Part shown: in pieces, positions 60,222-64,000 of the stretch
Layout: every line of letters begins with the position of its first letter
Numbering within the stretch: position 1 is the first letter of the stretch
Assembly: GCA_031253995.1 (NCBI GenBank)
Contig: JAIRVG010000009.1
Location: 18,723 to 82,722 of the forward strand
Length of the DNA: 64,000 bases
From: Paucimonas sp.
GTDB taxonomy: Bacteria > Pseudomonadota > Gammaproteobacteria > Pseudomonadales > Pseudomonadaceae
Reading direction: 5' to 3'
Program-made: the position numbers and the translations under genes
Notes under the pieces: generated by a model
Databases searched by the model: none
The model's input: only the letters and a program-made list of their open reading frames with translations
Told to the model about the DNA's origin: nothing

Positions 60222-61571
60222 TCAATCCAGCGGCAAACCTTTTGCCGAAGGAACCGGCAGGGCCTGCCCCATCACATTGACACTATGGGCAAGCCCGAGG
60301 CGGGCGCGACGCTTGTGATTAATGAACTCGCGGACCAGCGCGATACCACAACCAAGGAAAATACCAAGGAAGCAAGAAATAACGATTATCACTGCCTTTT
60401 GCGGCTTCACAGGCGCCGATGGCGTTACAGCACGCCGGTCGATATCGACGATTTGCAATCCGTCGGCATCGATGCGCATTGCCCTGAGCCGAACCAGCTC
60501 CTTGCGTAACGCATCCACATCAGACAGGAACAGATCCTCGTTGGTACGCTTGTTCAACAACTGCACCTCCCGATTGACCTGGAGCAATTGCAGCTCCTTG
60601 AAAATACCGGCAATACGGGGCTCGGTAAACTCATCAGATTTGCGCTGCTGCAACGCAGATCGCTCGGCTTCCAGGGTTTCGGTCCCCATGAAATAAAGAG
60701 GCGTCTGTTGATTATTCACTTCCGTACGAACAGTCGTGGTCATACGACTGTTTTCCTCAGCCATGGCCGACGGCGTCGTTGGCTTGACGATACCAAGCGA
60801 ACGCGCAATCTTTATCGCTTCACCCAGCGCTTCGATACGATCCTGGCGCACCGCCTTCAATTGCTGCCGTAGTGCATTCAACTCATCCTGCAACTGGGCA
60901 CGGCGCAATGCATCGGCTTCTTCGAGATTGGCGATCTTGGCTTTCTTGTCAATCTCATAGCTCGCCCTGGCGGCGTCGATGCTCTTCTCGATCTCGGCAA
61001 TACGGTTGCCAAGGATCGTTTTTACATCGGACACCAACCTGACCCGCTCGCTATCGACGGCGAAGCTGACAAACCGGTTAAGGACCGACACACCATCCAT
61101 CTTCGCCGGATAATCAAGCTCAAGCATCACCGAACTCGATAACCCGGATACTTTGGCGCTATCGGTAACCGTCATCCTGAGCGACTTCTGATTGAACTCT
61201 TCAAAGTTCTGCTCAAAGCTCTTGCCTGCGTCCTCCAACTCTTTGAAAAGGGAAGGATTAGCTTTGTAGAAAGCTAATCGAGTCTCATAAGAATCGAGTG
61301 CAGCCCCCACTTTCAAAAGCGCAGCTTCCGGGGACAAACTGTAGACAGTAGAGCGGTTCAATGCGTCCAGATCCTTGACAGGAACCGGCCTGAGAACGCT
61401 GGCGACTCGATACTGTGGCGTCACACTGAACACATAGATGAGTGCAACAATACCGGCAAGCGCCGTGACAGCCAGGATCAGAAGCTTCTGCCGCCAAATG
61501 GATTCAGCGAGAGCGAACAGATCGATCTCATCAGATTCGGCTACCGAGGGGATACGACTTACGCTACTCAC
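60222..61571 (-). CDS. wzz: O-antigen chain-length determinant Wzz, long form
   Basis: A 449-residue Wzz-family polysaccharide co-polymerase. TM1 at about 28-50, a long periplasmic coiled-coil domain to about 385, then a proline-rich patch (TPSAPVKPQKA) and TM2 at about 396-417 with a charged C-terminus. It sets the O-antigen chain length with Wzy. The start is a GTG at 61571. It is about 100 residues longer than the upstream paralogue, which fits a Wzz2-like or very-long-chain type. G+C is lower than in the flanks. Confidence 0.88.
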   Translation of the reverse strand: MSSVSRIPSVAESDEIDLFALAESIWRQKLLILAVTALAGIVALIYVFSVTPQYRVASVLRPVPVKDLDALNRSTVYSLSPEAALLKVGAALDSYETRLAFYKANPSLFKELEDAGKSFEQNFEEFNQKSLRMTVTDSAKVSGLSSSVMLELDYPAKMDGVSVLNRFVSFAVDSERVRLVSDVKTILGNRIAEIEKSIDAARASYEIDKKAKIANLEEADALRRAQLQDELNALRQQLKAVRQDRIEALGEAIKIARSLGIVKPTTPSAMAEENSRMTTTVRTEVNNQQTPLYFMGTETLEAERSALQQRKSDEFTEPRIAGIFKELQLLQVNREVQLLNKRTNEDLFLSDVDALRKELVRLRAMRIDADGLQIVDIDRRAVTPSAPVKPQKAVIIVISCFLGIFLGCGIALVREFINHKRRARLGLAHSVNVMGQALPVPSAKGLPLD

Positions 61572-61754
61572 TATTAGACCTGCCTTGGAAAATAAACTTC
61601 GACATCATCCAAGCAGATGACCAGCAATGTATCCATTGCTCGACCGGAGGCACTTCAATTGAGCAACCCGCTTGCCTGTCGACACCCGAGCATTTTGCCA
61701 GCACCCGGAGTCAATGCAAGCAGGTTTTTCACATAATGTGTAATTCTTCCAAAT

Positions 61755-62801
61755 CTAAACCTTGCGCCGATCAAGCAGAACGATTCGCACGGCAGCGAGC
61801 ATCAGTCCGACCAACAAGCCGACAAACACGCCCAGCGCCAGTATGATTGCCTTCTGAGGCCCTGACTGCTCGTCGGGAAGCTCAATCGGACCATCGAGCT
61901 GATAGACCTCCACGCTATCAGGCCGAACCTCTAGGTTCCGATAGAAGCTGTAGGAAACTTGCAACTCACGCAACCCTTTGATGAAGGGGTCATCAGATTT
62001 ACGCGCCTCAAGTGTCTTGATAGCAGCATCAAGCGCCTGGCTTCCTCGCATATAGGTCAACTCGCCATCCATGCTCGCAGAAACTTCCGACGACAACGTT
62101 CCAGAAATCAACGGAGGCTTCTCCAAGCCCACCGCCTTCGCCACCTCGCGCGCTTCTTGCAGCTTGACAATCAGGTCCTCGCGCACCTTTTGCCCACTAT
62201 CACGCAAAGTGTCGATCTTTTGCGCCAGGTTGCGCGCGCGAACCTCAGCCTCAAGGGTGACGTTCTTGATCATTTCCGCTTTGGCGACCGCACCGGCCCG
62301 CTGGACGTACTGTTCAGCCCATGCTTTCGCAGTGGCGGGGTCAGCATTCCGCACGGTCACTGAATATCGAGTGACAGCCCCACTACCACCCTGCGAGAGC
62401 ACGAACTTCCTGGAGAATTCGGCGTAGAGCTCATCAACAGCCTTCTCGCGGTCAACCGCAGCCAATGATGGCAAGTAGGTGCTCGTGAAAAACTCCCTAC
62501 GCAGGGACTCACCCTGGAAATTACGCAGAAAAACAGCGAATACGTCATTGACCTCGTAACGACTCAATTCCGTATCGCGAGTACGCCCATAATTGAAGTT
62601 GGCGATATCACTCTGGGAGGGGGGCAGTATGAAGGCCCTGGCGTCATATTGTGGTTTTGCAAGAAAAACATATACCAGCGAACAAAAAAAACACAGCAAG
62701 ACACTAGAAAAGATTACTGCCTTGTAACTCCAGATCCTGGCAGTGAACTCCCATAGATCTATTTCATCAGCAACACCAGACCCAGACTGTCGATCACGCA
62801 T
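61755..62801 (-). CDS. wzz: O-antigen chain-length determinant Wzz, short form
   Basis: A 348-residue Wzz-family protein: TM1 at about 27-48 (VIFSSVLLCFFCSLVYVFLA), a periplasmic coiled-coil domain (about 50-310), and TM2 at about 315-337 preceded by EQSGPQKAI. The ATG at 62801 (MRDRQSG) has a GGAA upstream; a TTG four codons earlier is an alternative. It lies directly after the lapA-like gene, the usual first position of the O-antigen locus. Confidence 0.9.
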   Translation of the reverse strand: MRDRQSGSGVADEIDLWEFTARIWSYKAVIFSSVLLCFFCSLVYVFLAKPQYDARAFILPPSQSDIANFNYGRTRDTELSRYEVNDVFAVFLRNFQGESLRREFFTSTYLPSLAAVDREKAVDELYAEFSRKFVLSQGGSGAVTRYSVTVRNADPATAKAWAEQYVQRAGAVAKAEMIKNVTLEAEVRARNLAQKIDTLRDSGQKVREDLIVKLQEAREVAKAVGLEKPPLISGTLSSEVSASMDGELTYMRGSQALDAAIKTLEARKSDDPFIKGLRELQVSYSFYRNLEVRPDSVEVYQLDGPIELPDEQSGPQKAIILALGVFVGLLVGLMLAAVRIVLLDRRKV

Positions 62802-62934
62802 ATACGGTTCCAATTATATTTTTCATTAGCATCCCTGCTCGCATGGCAGGCTTCCTTCTAGCCTTAGCGAGGGCCGAAAAGCTACTACCCCGGACGAATA
62901 TGAACACAGTCAATTCAGACTGGATTGCAATGGA

Positions 62935-63189
62935 TCACAGAGAATCCCGCGGCAATTCATGCCTTGGTTTTTTTCGTCGAATCCAAAACTGAAAAACTCC
63001 TGCAAGAACCCCGAAAAAAAGGCCCAAACAAAAAGCCATTAATACATAAATCGACACCGGCAGTGGCGGCAACCCCCAACCCATGAAGCTCAGCAGCACA
63101 GATGATCGGTTTTCCAGAAGGAAAATCAGAACGGCAGCCATAATCACGACGAGCATTAGGACTGAAATCAATCGCTTAAAGTTCCGCAC
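62935..63189 (-). CDS. lapA: LapA-domain (DUF1049) membrane protein
   Basis: An 84-residue protein with two membrane helices (about 7-25 and 41-66) and a basic C-terminus. The pattern LLENRSSVLLSFMGW is characteristic of LapA/YciS, a lipopolysaccharide assembly or regulation factor that acts with LapB on LpxC turnover. The start is a GTG at 63189, with GAGGAGGGC upstream. No lapB lies beside it in this window. It precedes ihfB's 3' end. Confidence 0.88.
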   Translation of the reverse strand: MRNFKRLISVLMLVVIMAAVLIFLLENRSSVLLSFMGWGLPPLPVSIYVLMAFCLGLFFGVLAGVFQFWIRRKKPRHELPRDSL

Positions 63190-63212
63190 CGAACGCCCTC
63201 CTCAACAAGCAA

Positions 63213-63506
63213 TCAGACGGGATGCTCTTCTTCATTGACACGATCCCTCAACTCCTTCCCCGGCTTGAAGTGCGGCACAAACTTGCCATCCAGTGTCACC
63301 GACTGCCCCGTCTTGGGGTTACGACCGACGCGCGGCGCGCGATAGTGCAAAGAGAAACTGCCAAAACCACGAATCTCGATTCGATCTCCCGTGGCCAAGC
63401 ACTGGGACATCTGCTCAAGCATGGTCTTGATGGCCAACTCGACATCCTTGGATGAGAGCAGCCCCTGATGGGTGACAATACGTTCGATCAGCTCCGACTT
63501 CGTCAT
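63213..63506 (-). CDS. ihfB: integration host factor beta subunit
   Basis: A 97-residue HU/IHF-family protein: [26 protein letters not shown], and the beta-arm ending [12 protein letters not shown] with the DNA-intercalating Pro. This is IHF-beta (HimD), which forms a heterodimer with IhfA and bends DNA. It starts at 63506 and lies between rpsA and lapA as in all pseudomonads. Confidence 0.96.
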   Translation of the reverse strand: MTKSELIERIVTHQGLLSSKDVELAIKTMLEQMSQCLATGDRIEIRGFGSFSLHYRAPRVGRNPKTGQSVTLDGKFVPHFKPGKELRDRVNEEEHPV

Positions 63507-63687
63507 GTTTTTCCCTTCTGTATCAAGCAGCTAGGTCATTGCCTCCATTGGTTTTAGCATGGCTTTGTGAATTTGAACAGTACGCTTATTGACTTGAAGA
63601 AAAAATCCAGAAGCGAATCTAGGCGCTTTACGCTAGAAAGCCCGAGCCTACAGGGGGTTGCGCTTAACCACCTGAAATTTCAGGCAT

Positions 63688-63717
63688 AAAAAAAGGCGAC
63701 CGAAGTCGCCTTTTTTT
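63688..63717 (-). terminator. Rho-independent terminator of rpsA
   Basis: GGCGAC-TTCG-GTCGCC with a preceding A-run and a following T-run of seven bases, 14 bp after the rpsA stop on the minus strand. Confidence 0.95.
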
Positions 63718-63730
63718 GATCAAGCAGAAC

Positions 63731-64000
63731 TTAGTTCTGTTTGGCCATTTCCGCGCGCAGCAGGTCACCCAGGGTGGCGCCAGCGGCTTCAGGAGCCTTG
63801 GCGATTTGCTGGATAGCCTCTTTCTCTTCTTCAACGTCTTTCGACTTGATGGAGAGGTTGATGACGCGGGATTTACGGTCAACGCTGATGATCTTGGCTT
63901 CGATCTCTTCGCCTTCCTTCAGGACGTTACGCGCGTCTTCAACGCGGTCACGGCTGATTTCGGAAGCTTTCAGAGTAGCTTCGATGTCGTCGGCCAGGGT
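63731..64000 (-). CDS. rpsA: 30S ribosomal protein S1, C-terminal end (runs off the right edge)
   Basis: The final 89 codons of rpsA on the complement, ending at a TAA (63733-63731). They include the last S1-type repeat (DRVEDARNVLKEGEEIEAKI and DRKSRVINLSIKSKD) and the C-terminal LGDLLRAEMAKQN. S1 binds mRNA at the ribosome. The 5' part is outside the window. Position upstream of ihfB is the standard gene order. Confidence 0.95.
   Translation of the reverse strand, partial: TLADDIEATLKASEISRDRVEDARNVLKEGEEIEAKIISVDRKSRVINLSIKSKDVEEEKEAIQQIAKAPEAAGATLGDLLRAEMAKQN

Noticed and set aside
1..64000. CRISPR array, insertion sequences, prophage or integrase genes
   Set aside because: No regular spaced direct repeats of the right size, no transposase or integrase motif, and no att-like duplication were seen, including next to the tRNA-Ser gene, a common integration site.

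Overview
The window is a chromosomal segment of a high-G+C gammaproteobacterium, almost certainly Pseudomonas, probably of the P. putida/P. fluorescens side of the genus. The main support is the order rpsA - ihfB - lapA-like - wzz - O-antigen genes - wbpM - comEA-like gene - pyrF. Further support comes from an EarP with the Asp13/Asp17 pair, a BenE transporter, REP elements with a GCTGGCTTGCCAGC core, and Pseudomonas-specific families such as DUF3509 and DUF2897.

Positions 1-13600 (mostly + strand) are mixed housekeeping and accessory genes. They include the start of earP, a GreA/B-like protein, two LysR regulators beside a short-chain dehydrogenase and an MFS exporter, a TonB-dependent receptor, tRNA-Ser(GGA), a crotonase, a PlsC-type acyltransferase, a CorA-like channel, a class-I glutamine amidotransferase, a 31-codon membrane micro-ORF and a molybdopterin-like/cytochrome c fusion. 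Positions 13589-16743 (-) hold the conserved but poorly understood trio of circularly permuted ATP-grasp, alpha-E and transglutaminase proteins. Positions 16947-28985 carry rraB, an LTA-synthase-like phosphoglycerol transferase, a ZIP transporter, an ankyrin protein, an acireductone-dioxygenase homologue lacking most metal ligands, an HcaT-like MFS protein, aroC and prmB. Positions 29174-41724 carry an isochorismatase-like protein with Ser at the nucleophile position, smrA, folE, two thioredoxin-fold proteins around a REP pair, benE, a chemoreceptor, a MocR regulator with its divergent MFS neighbour, an SDR, a CurA-type oxidoreductase and pyrF.

Positions 41778-63506 (all - strand) are the comEA-like gene followed by the O-antigen (B-band LPS) locus, which lies between ihfB and wbpM, the site used in P. 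aeruginosa. In transcription order it reads wzz, second wzz, rmlC, fdtA-like ketoisomerase, ATP-grasp ligase, epimerase, HAD phosphatase, fdtB-like aminotransferase, wzx flippase, GT2 glycosyltransferase, wzy-like polymerase, acyltransferase with SGNH domain, epimerase, hexapeptide acyltransferase, CgeB-like glycosyltransferase, wbpV-like reductase, wbpL-like initiating transferase and wbpM. The genes are tightly packed with several 4-bp overlaps. Their G+C is visibly lower than in the flanks, and a hairpin with a T-tract ends the series. The inferred product is a Wzx/Wzy-dependent O-polysaccharide with a dTDP-3-amino-3,6-dideoxyhexose and possibly a QuiNAc/FucNAc-type initiating sugar. rmlA and rmlB are absent from the window and must be elsewhere. 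The right edge holds ihfB and the 3' end of rpsA.

No insertion sequence, prophage, integrase or CRISPR array was seen. Nothing here is clearly a wholly new system. The best candidates for new biology are the ATP-grasp/epimerase/HAD cassette inside the O-antigen locus, the ligand-depleted acireductone dioxygenase homologue, and the iterated operator-like repeats with DnaA-box-like sequences near 22.55-22.65 kb.
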